Part shown: piece by piece, positions 27,152 to 35,304 of the stretch
Layout: each line of letters starts with the position of its first letter
Position numbering within the stretch: position 1 is the stretch's first letter
From: Calidithermus chliarophilus DSM 9957
Lineage (GTDB): Bacteria > Deinococcota > Deinococci > Deinococcales > Thermaceae
NCBI RefSeq assembly: GCF_000430045.1
Contig: NZ_KE387027.1
Location: 155,771-207,331 of the forward strand
Length of the DNA: 51,561 bases
Direction of reading: 5' to 3'
The notes under the pieces: model-generated
Told to the model about the DNA's origin: nothing
What the model saw: the letters and a program-made list of their open reading frames with translations, nothing else
The model's database searches: none
Program-made: the position numbers and the translations under genes

Positions 27152-27275
27152 AAACTTCGCCTAGATGTTACCCTTTGCCGCCGGTTTTGCCAGCACTCGA
27201 GGGCGCGGCCGTGAGCTCGAGCCTCTCGATCCACGTGCCGCGCACCGGGGAGCTCTACGCGACCGGGCTCGAGCC

Positions 27276-27860
27276 CTAATCGTGGGGCTCGGCGATCAGG
27301 GCCGCGACCAGCCGCCCGGGGCCGTGCACGCCCTTGACCATGACCTGGCCGATGTCGGCCGACTTGCTGGGGCCCGAGTGCAGGCCAATGGCCGAGGGGA
27401 GGTCGTCCTTGAGCGCCTGGAGGGCCTCGAGCAGCGTGGCGTAGAGGGCCTCCTCGGGCACGAACACCAGGTGGGTGGGGGGGAGCAGTTGGGTGCGCCG
27501 CCCCTCGCGGCTGGAGAGCAGCACCGTTCCCGTCTCGGCCACGGCGCCCAGGGCCCAGGAGATGCCCAGCGGGGCCTCCTCGGGCGGTAGGGCGGGCAGG
27601 GCGGGGTAGAGCACCGGCGGGACCATCCGGCTCACCGCCGCGCCGCTGAAGCTTTTGGCGAAGCCCTCGAGCCACTCCCGCGCCCCCTCGAGGTCGGGCA
27701 GGCGCACCACCTCGCCCCCGTTGCCGCTGAGCCGCTCGGTGAAGAGGGCGATGGCTTCCTCGCGGGAGAGGCCGGGCAGGGTGAGGGGGTCAGGCAGGAC
27801 GGGGCTGGGGCGGTGCTCGAGGGCCCGACGAACATGGGAAAGAATTCGGTTCTTGGACAC
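27276..27860 (-). CDS. lutC: Lactate utilisation protein C (LUD domain)
   Basis: This 194-residue LutC/YkgG protein is the third subunit of the LutABC lactate dehydrogenase complex, which oxidises L-lactate to pyruvate. LUD-family features are ALGAVAETGTVLLSSREGR near 105, PPTHLVFVPEE near 128 and the C-terminal GPSKSADIGQVMVKGVHGPG. It lies downstream of lutB but is separated from it by a foreign-looking mrr gene (27869-28756), only 8 bp from the mrr stop. Confidence 0.88.
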   Translation of the reverse strand: MSKNRILSHVRRALEHRPSPVLPDPLTLPGLSREEAIALFTERLSGNGGEVVRLPDLEGAREWLEGFAKSFSGAAVSRMVPPVLYPALPALPPEEAPLGISWALGAVAETGTVLLSSREGRRTQLLPPTHLVFVPEEALYATLLEALQALKDDLPSAIGLHSGPSKSADIGQVMVKGVHGPGRLVAALIAEPHD

Positions 27861-27868
27861 GCTATACC

Positions 27869-28756
27869 TCAGTCGGCCGGTGCTAGAAAGTAGATCGGCT
27901 GGAGCGGAAATTTACGTCTGGCCGCATCCTCGAGCTTCGGATAATACTCCACCCACAAATCAAAGAACTTCTCGAGGTCGATTAGCGTAATTTTCCGGTT
28001 CTGTTGTGTCCTGGCTTCGTCCTGAGCATCTTTAGTGAAACCGCTGGTGCTGATAAACAAGCCTACGTCCCCCTCACCCAAGACAGCCATGAAGGATCGT
28101 AAGGTCTCTACTGCCACATTGGTACTTACGCGTTTCACTTGTGCCTTTATCCGTGGAGGACGAGTTCCAAGCGGATCACCCCATGCTAAAATGTCGATGC
28201 CACCATCTTTCCCGGGCGGGGCAATCCAGCTCACGTAATATCCCATCGCCTTCAACAAGGCTGCAACGAGCTCCTGGAATTCATAGGGGTTCATTGAACG
28301 TAGATAACGTTCGATTTCTGTCCAGGCTTGCTCTTCTGCCTGTTCAAACGTAATTTGTGCACTACTGGCACTTCCTTCTTCAAATACGGTTACAGGTTCT
28401 TCGGCTGCCTTATTGCCTTTCCTCCACTCACGGAATAAGCGTGCAGCTTGCCTATAAAATTCTTCCGGGTCTTTGTATCTGCTCAGCGCATCCTTACCTG
28501 ATGGAGTTATTATCCAATTACCTTTGTGTTTCTCCATCCATCCGGCTTTTACCACATCAATGGTGGCAAATCGAACGATTTTGTCAAAGCGTTGTCCACC
28601 AGAAGAATAATACCCCTGTTCGTAATCAGTAAGTGGAATCTGCTTCCTGAGTTGCTTGAGTGCCTCCGCGGCTGGCAAACCATTAGGGTGTGCCAGAAGT
28701 ATTCGAAATAGGACTTGTAATAGTTCACCTGTACGCCTCCGTGTTATCTCAGCCAT
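27869..28756 (-). CDS. Mrr-type restriction endonuclease, inserted in the lut operon
   Basis: This is a 295-residue protein from the ATG at 28756 (MAEITRRRTGELLQ...), 2 bp after the lutB stop. Its ribosome binding site GGGGAGG is the end of lutB. The N-terminal ~90 residues look like the Mrr N-terminal winged helix. The C-terminal domain begins near residue 180 (MNPYEFQELVAALLKAMGY) and has the nuclease signature GKDGGIDILAWG followed by IKAQVKRVS, i.e. D...QxK of the Mrr/PD-(D/E)xK fold. Such enzymes usually cut modified (often methylated) DNA. The gene is visibly AT-richer than everything around it, suggesting horizontal acquisition. No methylase lies next to it. Confidence 0.85.
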   Translation of the reverse strand: MAEITRRRTGELLQVLFRILLAHPNGLPAAEALKQLRKQIPLTDYEQGYYSSGGQRFDKIVRFATIDVVKAGWMEKHKGNWIITPSGKDALSRYKDPEEFYRQAARLFREWRKGNKAAEEPVTVFEEGSASSAQITFEQAEEQAWTEIERYLRSMNPYEFQELVAALLKAMGYYVSWIAPPGKDGGIDILAWGDPLGTRPPRIKAQVKRVSTNVAVETLRSFMAVLGEGDVGLFISTSGFTKDAQDEARTQQNRKITLIDLEKFFDLWVEYYPKLEDAARRKFPLQPIYFLAPAD

Positions 28757-28758
28757 CC

Positions 28759-30153
28759 TTAAACCTCCCCAGACTCCCACAACTCCCTGAAGCTCCTGGG
28801 GCTCGGCTTCAGCCCGGCCCGGCCCTCCACCCAGGCCTTGAGCACCGGGACTACCGTGTTGTCGAGGGCTTTCTCGGGCAGGAGGCGCAGGGCTTTGGAG
28901 GCCAAGCGGTAGGCCCAGGGCTGGGTCATGGCCAGGGCGTAGCCCTTGAGGGCGGCTTTCTCGAAGCGGGGGGTGAGGCCCTCCTCCACGGCGCGGTGGC
29001 GCCAGGTGAGGAGCAGCTTGGGGATGGGGATGCGCACCGGGCAGGCCTGGAAGCAGGCGCCGCACAGCGAGGAGGCGTAGGGGAGGGGCTTGGTGTTCTC
29101 CAGGCCCACCAGCCCGGGGCTCAGCACCGCGCCGATGGGGCCGGAGTAGACGTAGCCGTAGGCGTGGCCGCCGGTCTGGCGGTAGACCGGGCAGGCGTTG
29201 AGGCAGGCCGCGCAGCGCACGCAGCGCAGGGTCTCCCAGGCCTCGAGGTCGGCCAGGACGCTGCTGCGGCCGTTGTCCACGAAGACGACGTGGACCTCCT
29301 CGGGGCCGTCGGTCTCGTCGGGGCGGCGGGGGCCCTGGATCAGCGAGACGTAGGTGCCCAGGCGCTGGCCGGTGGCGGCGCGAGCGGTGAGGGTGAGGAA
29401 GACCGAGAGGTCGGAGAAGCGGGGCAGGAGCTTCTCGATGCCCACCAGCGCGACGTGGAGGCGGGGGGCGGAGGTGGAGAGGCGGATGTTGCCCTCGTTC
29501 TCGATGAGCACCAGCGTCCCGGTCTCGGCCACCACGAAGTTGGCCCCGCTGACGCCCAGGTCGGCCTCGAGGAAGCCCTGCCGCAGCAGCTTGCGGGCCG
29601 CGGCCGCCAGGGTGTCGGGCGCGGCGTCGAGGGGGGTGCCGAAGCGCTCGTGGAAGAGCCGGCGGATCTGCTCGAGGTTGAGGTGGATGGCCGGGCCCAC
29701 GATGTGGCTGGGGGGCTGCTCCAGGAGCTGGATGATGTACTCGCCCAGGTCGGTCTCGAGCACGTTCACGCCCAGGCTCTCGAGCAGCGGGTTGATGCCC
29801 AGCTCCTCCGAGATCATGGTCTTGGCCTTGACCGCGCGCCTGACGCCCTTCTCGCGCACCAGCGCGGCCACGATGCGCTGGGCGTCTTCGGCGTCCTCCG
29901 CCCAGTGCACCCGGATGCCGCCGCGCTCGAGGGCCGCCGCGGCCTGCTCGAGGTAGTGGTCGAGGTTCATCAGGACGTGGTTCTTGACCCCTTCTGCGAA
30001 GTGACGCCAGCCTTCGGCGTCCACCTCGGCGTAGGCCGCGCGCCGGCGGCTGTCGAAGTTGAGGGTGGCCCCCGTGACCGACTCGCGCACGTGGGGCTCT
30101 TCGCGGATGACCCGCGCCGACTCCCTGGGGTAATCATTGGACTTGACTTCCAT
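28759..30153 (-). CDS. lutB: Lactate utilisation iron-sulfur protein B
   Basis: This 464-residue LutB/YkgF has an N-terminal LUD domain (about 60-290, with LVIENEGNIRLSTSAPRLHV). A C-terminal ferredoxin region carries two 4Fe-4S motifs: CVRCAACLNACPVY near 310 and SLCGACFQACPVRIP near 360. I start it at the ATG at 30153, one base after the lutA stop. It transfers electrons in the LutABC complex. The final codons also provide the Shine-Dalgarno of the mrr gene that follows. Confidence 0.9.
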   Translation of the reverse strand: MEVKSNDYPRESARVIREEPHVRESVTGATLNFDSRRRAAYAEVDAEGWRHFAEGVKNHVLMNLDHYLEQAAAALERGGIRVHWAEDAEDAQRIVAALVREKGVRRAVKAKTMISEELGINPLLESLGVNVLETDLGEYIIQLLEQPPSHIVGPAIHLNLEQIRRLFHERFGTPLDAAPDTLAAAARKLLRQGFLEADLGVSGANFVVAETGTLVLIENEGNIRLSTSAPRLHVALVGIEKLLPRFSDLSVFLTLTARAATGQRLGTYVSLIQGPRRPDETDGPEEVHVVFVDNGRSSVLADLEAWETLRCVRCAACLNACPVYRQTGGHAYGYVYSGPIGAVLSPGLVGLENTKPLPYASSLCGACFQACPVRIPIPKLLLTWRHRAVEEGLTPRFEKAALKGYALAMTQPWAYRLASKALRLLPEKALDNTVVPVLKAWVEGRAGLKPSPRSFRELWESGEV

Positions 30154-30154
30154 G

Positions 30155-30898
30155 CTAGGCCCCACTCCCCACGGCCGGTTTCTGCGCCGCTTCCCACAGC
30201 ACCGAGGCCAGCGGCCTCACGGGGAAGGGCAGGCCGCGGCTATGGACGCGGCCCGAGAGGTGCAGCAGGCAGCCGCCGTCGGCGCTGGTGAGCACGTCGA
30301 TCTCGGGCAGGGTCGAGAGCTTGCGGTCGGCCATGCCGAGCGACACCTCGGGCAGCTTGACCGAGAACAGCCCGCCGAAGCCGCAGCACTCGGTGGCGGC
30401 GGGCCAGTCGACGATCTCGGCCCCGGCGTTGCGCAGCAGGGCGACGGGCTCGTCCTTGATGCCCAGCTCGCGCAGGGCGTGGCAGCCGTGGTGGTAGGCG
30501 ACGCGCTGCCCGGCGAGGCCCTGGCCCAGCCGGGTGATGCCCAGCACCTTGACGATGAACTCGGCGAGCTCGTAGGTCTTGCCGCTAAGGCCGCTGGCGC
30601 GGGCGAAGGCGCGGGGGTTGTCGCGGTAGAGCTCGGGGTAGAAGGCCCGCACCATCGTCGTGCAGGAGCCCGAGGGCAGCACCACGTAGTCGGCGTGCTC
30701 GAAGACCTCGAGGGTGTGATCGGCCATCTGCCGGGCCTCGTTCCAGTAGCCCGCGTTGTAGGCGGGCTGGCCGCAGCAGGTCTGGCCCGGGGGGAACTCC
30801 ACGGTGCAGCCGAGGCTGCGCAGCAGCCGCACCGCTGCCACCCCAGCTTCGGCGTAGAACTGGTCAACCAGGCAGGTCACGAACAGCGCCACTTTCAT
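30155..30898 (-). CDS. lutA: Lactate utilisation protein A (CCG-domain Fe-S subunit)
   Basis: This 247-residue LutA/YkgE has two CCG domains: GQTCCGQPAYNAGYW near residue 40 and ATECCGFGGLFSVKLPEVS near 168. These bind an unusual Fe-S cluster, as in heterodisulfide reductase B and GlpC. It is the first gene of the lut operon and starts at ATG 30898 with GGAG upstream. No lactate permease or GntR-type regulator is adjacent. Confidence 0.9.
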   Translation of the reverse strand: MKVALFVTCLVDQFYAEAGVAAVRLLRSLGCTVEFPPGQTCCGQPAYNAGYWNEARQMADHTLEVFEHADYVVLPSGSCTTMVRAFYPELYRDNPRAFARASGLSGKTYELAEFIVKVLGITRLGQGLAGQRVAYHHGCHALRELGIKDEPVALLRNAGAEIVDWPAATECCGFGGLFSVKLPEVSLGMADRKLSTLPEIDVLTSADGGCLLHLSGRVHSRGLPFPVRPLASVLWEAAQKPAVGSGA

Positions 30899-31096
30899 GT
30901 TGAGCTCCAGTCTCGAGCGTGCGACGGGCCTTTGTCAAATGGGCGCGGGGCCTCGAGGGCGCTCGCGGCGGGCTTAACCCTCCGGTGGCTTGGCGAGCGC
31001 GAAAAGCGCGCGAAGTTAATCGAAGCCGACCTAAATTCTCACGCTCCGGCGCGGCGAATTCGATAGCATCCCGCCGAGCATAGCCCGAGGAGGCTT

Positions 31097-31642
31097 ATGA
31101 GCGTGCATGTCAAGAAAGCAGAACCCGGCGGCGACGAGGGCCGCCCACAAGCCAAGACGGCCGGGCACAGCTCGTGGCTCGACGAGCACACCCCGCCTGG
31201 CGCCCAGAACGGGGAGATCGCTGCCGAGCTCGCCAGCCGCCTGCACGCGTGGGCCCGGCAGGGGCAGCACGGCCGGGTGGGGCTGAACTCAGGCTTCGTG
31301 CTGCGCCGCGACCCCGACCGGGTGCGCGGGCCCGACATCTGGTTCGTGCAGCGCGAGCGCGTGCCCAAGGAGGGCGTGCCCCAGGGCTTCTGGGAAATCG
31401 CCCCCGACCTCGCGGTCGAGGTGGTGGCCCCCACCGCCACCGTCGACGAGATCAAGGAGCGCCTGGAGGACTACTTCGCCGCCGGGACCCGGCTGGTGTG
31501 GCTGATCTACCCGCGCTTCCGGCAGGTCGAGGCCTACAGCCCGGAAGGCTCGATGAAGACCTTCCGCGAGGGGGACACCCTCGAGGCCCCCCTGGTGCTG
31601 CCGGGCTTTGGCTGCAGGGTCGCCGAGCTGTTCTCGGCCTAG
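31097..31642 (+). CDS. Uma2 family (DUF820) PD-(D/E)XK nuclease-like protein
   Basis: This 181-residue protein belongs to the Uma2/DUF820 family, which has a restriction-endonuclease-like fold and is expanded in cyanobacteria and Thermaceae. Visible features: NGEIAAELASRLHAW, the catalytic-type Asp in RVRGPDIWFV near 75, DLAVEVVAPT near 102 with the E-x-V pattern, and TRLVWLIYPRFRQVEAYSP. The biological role of this family is poorly known. AGGAGG lies upstream of the ATG. It is divergent from lutA and convergent with the next gene, 2 bp away. Confidence 0.85.
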   Translation: MSVHVKKAEPGGDEGRPQAKTAGHSSWLDEHTPPGAQNGEIAAELASRLHAWARQGQHGRVGLNSGFVLRRDPDRVRGPDIWFVQRERVPKEGVPQGFWEIAPDLAVEVVAPTATVDEIKERLEDYFAAGTRLVWLIYPRFRQVEAYSPEGSMKTFREGDTLEAPLVLPGFGCRVAELFSA

Positions 31643-31644
31643 GG

Positions 31645-32283
31645 CTATTCCGTCGGCGCGGTGCGGCGGAGCTCGAGCAGCTCGCTGCTGACGCGGCCCG
31701 GCAGGTTGCCCTCGCTGACCTGCTTGACCAGGCCCACCCCACGGGCGAACCAGTAGGTGCTCTTGCCGCCGAGCCCGATCCCCAGCCGCCCCTGGAACAC
31801 GCTCTCCACCCGCAACGCCTCGAAGCTCCCGGCGGGCACCTGCACCTGCTCTCGGCCCACGATGCGGTTGCGGGCCTCGAGGTAGCCCCCCAGCTCCACG
31901 AAAGCCACCCGCCCCCTGAGCTCGTAGCGGTAGGACCACTCGTGGCCTACCCGCCAGTCGCGCTCAGGGGGCCAGAACACCCCGCTCAGCCGCACGAACT
32001 CCACCACCCCGCCCGGGATGGGCTGCGGCCCCTGGAGCTGCGGCTGTAGCCCATCCGGGCCGCAATTCCACCGCCGCTGGCCGGTCTGGTTCTGCCGCTC
32101 GAAGCGGCTGATCTCCACGAAGCCCTGGCTGCCCAGGAGGCTGTAGCTTTGCACGTAGGTCTGGTCGCTCCCCAGCAGGCGGTACCGCCAGGCCAATTGG
32201 CCGTCGGTGGGGAGGTAGCTCAGGCTGCACGGGCTGGCCCACGCGGGGGCGAGAAGGAGTACGAACCAGAGCAGCCGCCGCAT
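31645..32283 (-). CDS. Secreted protein of unknown function
   Basis: This 212-residue protein starts at ATG 32283 (MRRLLWFVLLLAPAWA, then SPCS), a clean signal peptide ending near residue 16. The mature part is beta-rich with many Tyr/Trp/Arg, for example DWRVGHEWSYRYEL and QVQVPAGSFEALRVESV. The latter resembles the beta-strand core of lipoprotein-carrier-like or DUF3108-type exported proteins, but I cannot place it firmly. The reading frame stays open upstream only because it runs through the heptamer repeats. The start chosen is the last ATG before the signal sequence, with AGGA upstream. Confidence 0.7.
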   Translation of the reverse strand: MRRLLWFVLLLAPAWASPCSLSYLPTDGQLAWRYRLLGSDQTYVQSYSLLGSQGFVEISRFERQNQTGQRRWNCGPDGLQPQLQGPQPIPGGVVEFVRLSGVFWPPERDWRVGHEWSYRYELRGRVAFVELGGYLEARNRIVGREQVQVPAGSFEALRVESVFQGRLGIGLGGKSTYWFARGVGLVKQVSEGNLPGRVSSELLELRRTAPTE

Positions 32284-32339
32284 GGCCGCATCCTGACAGC
32301 CTTTGTGCGGGCCGACCAGAGGGCGGGGAACAGTTCGGG

Positions 32340-32690
32340 GGGCGATAGCGGATAGCTGAACGCCGATAGCCGAACGCCGAGCGCCGGGCGCGGGTCGTAG
32401 GTCGTACGTCCTACGCCGTACGCCAAACGCCAAACGCCAAACGCCAAACGCAAAACGCAAGACGCAAAACGCAAGACGCAAGACGCCAAACGCAAAACGC
32501 AAGACGCAAAACGCAAGACGCCTTGTTCCCCCCTTAGCAAGGGGGGCTGGGGGGGATATTCCTTCCCCGCACGCGGGGAGGGTCGGGGTGGGGTCAACCA
32601 CAAGCCACGGGCCACAAGCCATAGGCCACGAGCCTTCCGCTGACGGCTGAGGGCTGATCGCTGACGGCTCATCGCTTCCCGTTTCACCCC
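32340..32690. repeat. Modular compound repeat, largest copy
   Basis: The modules are in the same order as at 23085. They are CGATAGCGGATAGCTG-like units, GGTCGTAGGTCGTACGTCC, then 14 full 7-bp units ACGCCAA/ACGCAAA/ACGCAAG (32420-32517). These are followed by CCCCCCTTAGCAAGGGGGGC, a CCCCGCACGCGGGG hairpin, GCCACGGGCCACAAGCC-like units, and CCGCTGACGGCTGAGGGCTG-like units. There is no gene in 32284-32799 apart from this repeat and the promoter region of the next gene. Confidence 0.9.
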
Positions 32691-32746
32691 CCCAACCATG
32701 GGCCAACCCTTTGTGCATCTGACGCCTTGGCCTCATCGAACGCTGT

Positions 32747-32752
32747 TACAAT
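32747..32752 (+). promoter_or_regulatory. Possible -10 of the esterase gene
   Basis: TACAAT lies 48 bp before the GTG start, downstream of the repeat. No convincing -35 is visible at the right spacing. Confidence 0.3.
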
Positions 32753-32799
32753 GCCGCAATATGGGCCGGAAAACCCTGCCCAGCCGTAGGAGGAGAAAC

Positions 32800-33627
32800 G
32801 TGCGCGCTGAGAAGATCGTCGGCTGGGAGAGTTACCCCAAGGGCAAGAAGCACACCGTCAGCGGAGACGTGCGGGTCTTTCACGACCTGCACAGCCCCCA
32901 GCTCGGCAACCGGCGGGACGTTCTGGTGTACCTGCCCCCGTCCTACGGGGTCTCGCAGAAGCGCTACCCGGTGCTCTACATGCACGATGGGCAGAACCTC
33001 TTCGACGACGCCACGAGCTACGTGGGCGAGTGGCACGTGGACGAGATCATGGAGGATCTCGCCAGGGAGGGCCTCGAGGCCGTCGTGGTGGGCATCCCCA
33101 ACGCGGGGGTCAAGCGCCTCGACGAGTACAGCCCCTTCAAGGACCCCGAGTACGGCGGCGGCGAGGGCGAGGCCTACCTGCAATTCCTGGTCGAGACGGT
33201 CAAGCCCCTCATCGACCGCGACTTCCGCACCCTCCCCCAGCGCGAGCACACCTTCGTGATGGGCTCCTCGATGGGCGGCCTCATCAGCCTCTACGCCTTC
33301 TTCCGCTACCCGGAGGTCTTCGGCGGGGCCGGGGTCATGAGCCCGTCCTTCTGGTTCGGGGAACGGGGCTCCTTCGACTACGCCGAGGCCGCTCCCTTCG
33401 TGCCGGGCAAGCTGTACATGGACGTGGGCTACAAGGAGTCCACCCTCTCCAACGTCGGCTCGAGGCGCTACCTCGCCGACGTGCGCCGCATGCACCGCAT
33501 CCTGCAGCGCAAGGGCTACAAGGAGGGCAACTACCTCTACGTCGAGGACAAGCAGGGCGTACACAATGAGGCCGACTGGGCCCGCCGCCTGCCTGCAGCG
33601 TTGCGCTTCCTGCTGGGGGCGGGTTGA
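32800..33627 (+). CDS. Alpha/beta hydrolase, putative esterase (esterase D / enterochelin esterase-like)
   Basis: This 275-residue protein starts at a GTG at 32800 that follows AGGAGGAGAAAC. It has RDVLVYLPPSYG near 40-50, YPVLYMHDGQNLFDD near 57-70 (oxyanion region) and the nucleophile elbow VMGSSMGGL with Ser157 in G-x-S-x-G. A late His is visible in QGVHNEADWARR. It fits the putative esterase family that includes Fes and esterase D, hydrolysing ester-linked siderophores, feruloyl or similar esters. There is no signal peptide. The substrate is unknown. A compound repeat begins right at the stop codon. Confidence 0.85.
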   Translation: MRAEKIVGWESYPKGKKHTVSGDVRVFHDLHSPQLGNRRDVLVYLPPSYGVSQKRYPVLYMHDGQNLFDDATSYVGEWHVDEIMEDLAREGLEAVVVGIPNAGVKRLDEYSPFKDPEYGGGEGEAYLQFLVETVKPLIDRDFRTLPQREHTFVMGSSMGGLISLYAFFRYPEVFGGAGVMSPSFWFGERGSFDYAEAAPFVPGKLYMDVGYKESTLSNVGSRRYLADVRRMHRILQRKGYKEGNYLYVEDKQGVHNEADWARRLPAALRFLLGAG

Positions 33628-33840
33628 ATGCTGATGGTCGATGGTCGATAGTCGATAGCCAAAGGCAAAACGCAATACGCAAAACGCAAGACGCTCTTTG
33701 TTTACCCCCCTTAGCAAGGGGGGCTGGGGGGATAAACCCTCCCCACACGCGGGGAGGGCAGGGGAGGGGAAACCACTAGGCATGAGCCACAAGCCGCAGA
33801 CCACGTGCTTACTGCTGACCGCTGACGGCTTGTCCGCTGT
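33627..33840. repeat. Modular compound repeat, forward orientation
   Basis: The copy starts ATGCTGATGGTCGATGG next to the esterase stop (thiD has ATGCTGATGGCCGATAGC at its stop). It continues with CGATAGTCGATAGCC units, about five ACGCAAN units, CCCCCCTTAGCAAGGGGGGC, CCTCCCCACACGCGGGGAGG, GCCACAAGCCGCAGACC, and CCGCTGACGGCTTGTCCGC. Confidence 0.85.
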
Positions 33841-33843
33841 CTC

Positions 33844-35181
33844 CTACTCCGCCTCCTCCTCCCCGTCCGCCAGCAGCGGCAGGTATACCGCGAAGCGGGT
33901 TTTACCGGGTTGGGAGGAAACGAGGATGCGGCCGCCGTGGGCTTCGGCGATTTGTTTGGCGATGGCGAGGCCCAACCCCGTGCCGCCTTGGGGGCCTCGA
34001 GCGAAGCGCTGGAACAGGCGGGGCAGGATCTCGGGGGGGATGCCGGGGCCGTCGTCGGTGACGGAGAAGGCGGCCCACTTCTGGGTCTGCAGCGCGCCGC
34101 CTACGGCGGTGTTGGCCGGGGGGGCCTCGTCGATCCAGGTACGCACCCGCACGCCCTGGGGCCGCCCCGCGGCGCGGACGGCGTTGGAGATGAGGTTGCG
34201 GGCGAGCTGCAGCAGGCGGTCGGGGTCGCCCAGCACCTCGGGGGGGTTGGGCGGCAGGAACAGGGCGACGCCGGGGTACTCGCCCACGGCCTGGCTCAGC
34301 AATTCGCCCAGCGGCACGATGTGGGGGTTGACGGTGCGCTCGGCCTCGCCCCGCGCCAGCGAGAGCAGGTCGCCGACGAGCCTCGAGAGGTGCTCGGCGG
34401 TGCGGCGGGCCCGCAGGAGGGCTTCCTGGTCGCCGGGGTTGCGGGAGAGGCGGTCGAGGTTGCCGTTGAGGGCGGTGAGGGGGGTGCGCAGCTCGTGCGA
34501 GACCTCGGCCAGGAAGGCCCGCTCGCGGGTCTGGGCCTCGCGCAGGGCCTCGAGCAGCGAGTTCACGCGCTCGATGATCTGGCCCAGCTCGTCGGAGGGG
34601 CCGCTGTAGGGCAGGGGGGTGAGGTTGTTGGGGCCCCGGGTGCGCACCGCCCACGCCGCCCGCTGCAGCGGGGCCAGCGCCACGCGGCCCGAGACCGCCA
34701 TCAGCAGCGCGCCCACCGGCAGCAGCAGGAAGAGGGTCTGCAGCAGCGAGCGGGCTACCCCCTGCGAGATGTTCTCGATGAAGGAGGTGTCCTGGCTCAC
34801 CGCGAACACCCCCACCTTCTGCGTGCGGATGTAGGCGGCGCGGAAGCTGGCCCCCCGGTAGATGCGCGGGGCGATGCCGGCCTGCAGCACCACCTCCTTG
34901 GGCAGTTGCTGCTTGGGGTCGGTGATCTCGTAAGGCTGCCCGGCCCCCTCGCCGTCGAGCCGGTAGATGGTGATGAGGGCGCCGCCCGACTCGGCCGTGA
35001 CCCCGCCAGGGGTGGGGCTGTCGTAAAGCTCACCCAGGCGCTGCGCGTCGCGCAGGAGGGTCTGCTCGACCTGCCGGTACAGGCCCTGCCGCACCGCGTA
35101 GGTCGCCACCCCTACCGCCAGCAGCAGCAGCACGCCCCAGATGACGGTGTAGGCGAGGATGAGGCGGAAGCGGAAGGTCAT
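33844..35181 (-). CDS. HAMP-type sensor histidine kinase
   Basis: This 445-residue membrane kinase has two transmembrane segments (about 7-28 and 143-163) flanking a ~110-residue extracytoplasmic sensor domain, a HAMP-like linker, and the HisKA box FLAEVSHELRTPLTAL with the phospho-His near 230. The ATPase domain follows: N box LARNLISNAVRAA near 325, G1 DDGPGIPPEI near 373, G2 GGTGLGLAIAKQ near 397. It pairs with the response regulator at 35305-35979. A repeat fragment sits directly upstream, and no Shine-Dalgarno precedes the ATG. Confidence 0.92.
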   Translation of the reverse strand: MTFRFRLILAYTVIWGVLLLLAVGVATYAVRQGLYRQVEQTLLRDAQRLGELYDSPTPGGVTAESGGALITIYRLDGEGAGQPYEITDPKQQLPKEVVLQAGIAPRIYRGASFRAAYIRTQKVGVFAVSQDTSFIENISQGVARSLLQTLFLLLPVGALLMAVSGRVALAPLQRAAWAVRTRGPNNLTPLPYSGPSDELGQIIERVNSLLEALREAQTRERAFLAEVSHELRTPLTALNGNLDRLSRNPGDQEALLRARRTAEHLSRLVGDLLSLARGEAERTVNPHIVPLGELLSQAVGEYPGVALFLPPNPPEVLGDPDRLLQLARNLISNAVRAAGRPQGVRVRTWIDEAPPANTAVGGALQTQKWAAFSVTDDGPGIPPEILPRLFQRFARGPQGGTGLGLAIAKQIAEAHGGRILVSSQPGKTRFAVYLPLLADGEEEAE

Positions 35182-35275
35182 ATGGGTTGTGGGTCGTACG
35201 TCCTACGCCGTAGGCAATACGCCAAACGCAAGACGCAAAACGCGAGACGCCTCAGTCCTTGACCCTCAGCCATCG
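35182..35275. repeat. Modular repeat fragment inside a two-component operon
   Basis: GGGTCGTACGTCCTACGCCGT is followed by about five ACGCNNN units and CCTCAGCCATCGGC. It separates the response regulator stop from the kinase start, in a place where such genes usually overlap or nearly so. Confidence 0.75.
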
Positions 35276-35304
35276 GCATGCTTTGGCGTTTATTCCCTGC
35301 TCGC

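Noticed and set aside
27214-27279. Short plus-strand stretch reading ...HVPRTGELYATGLEP and ending TAA between panB and lutC
   Set aside because: Only about 22 codons, with no start signal or recognisable family. It may be a gene remnant but cannot be supported.
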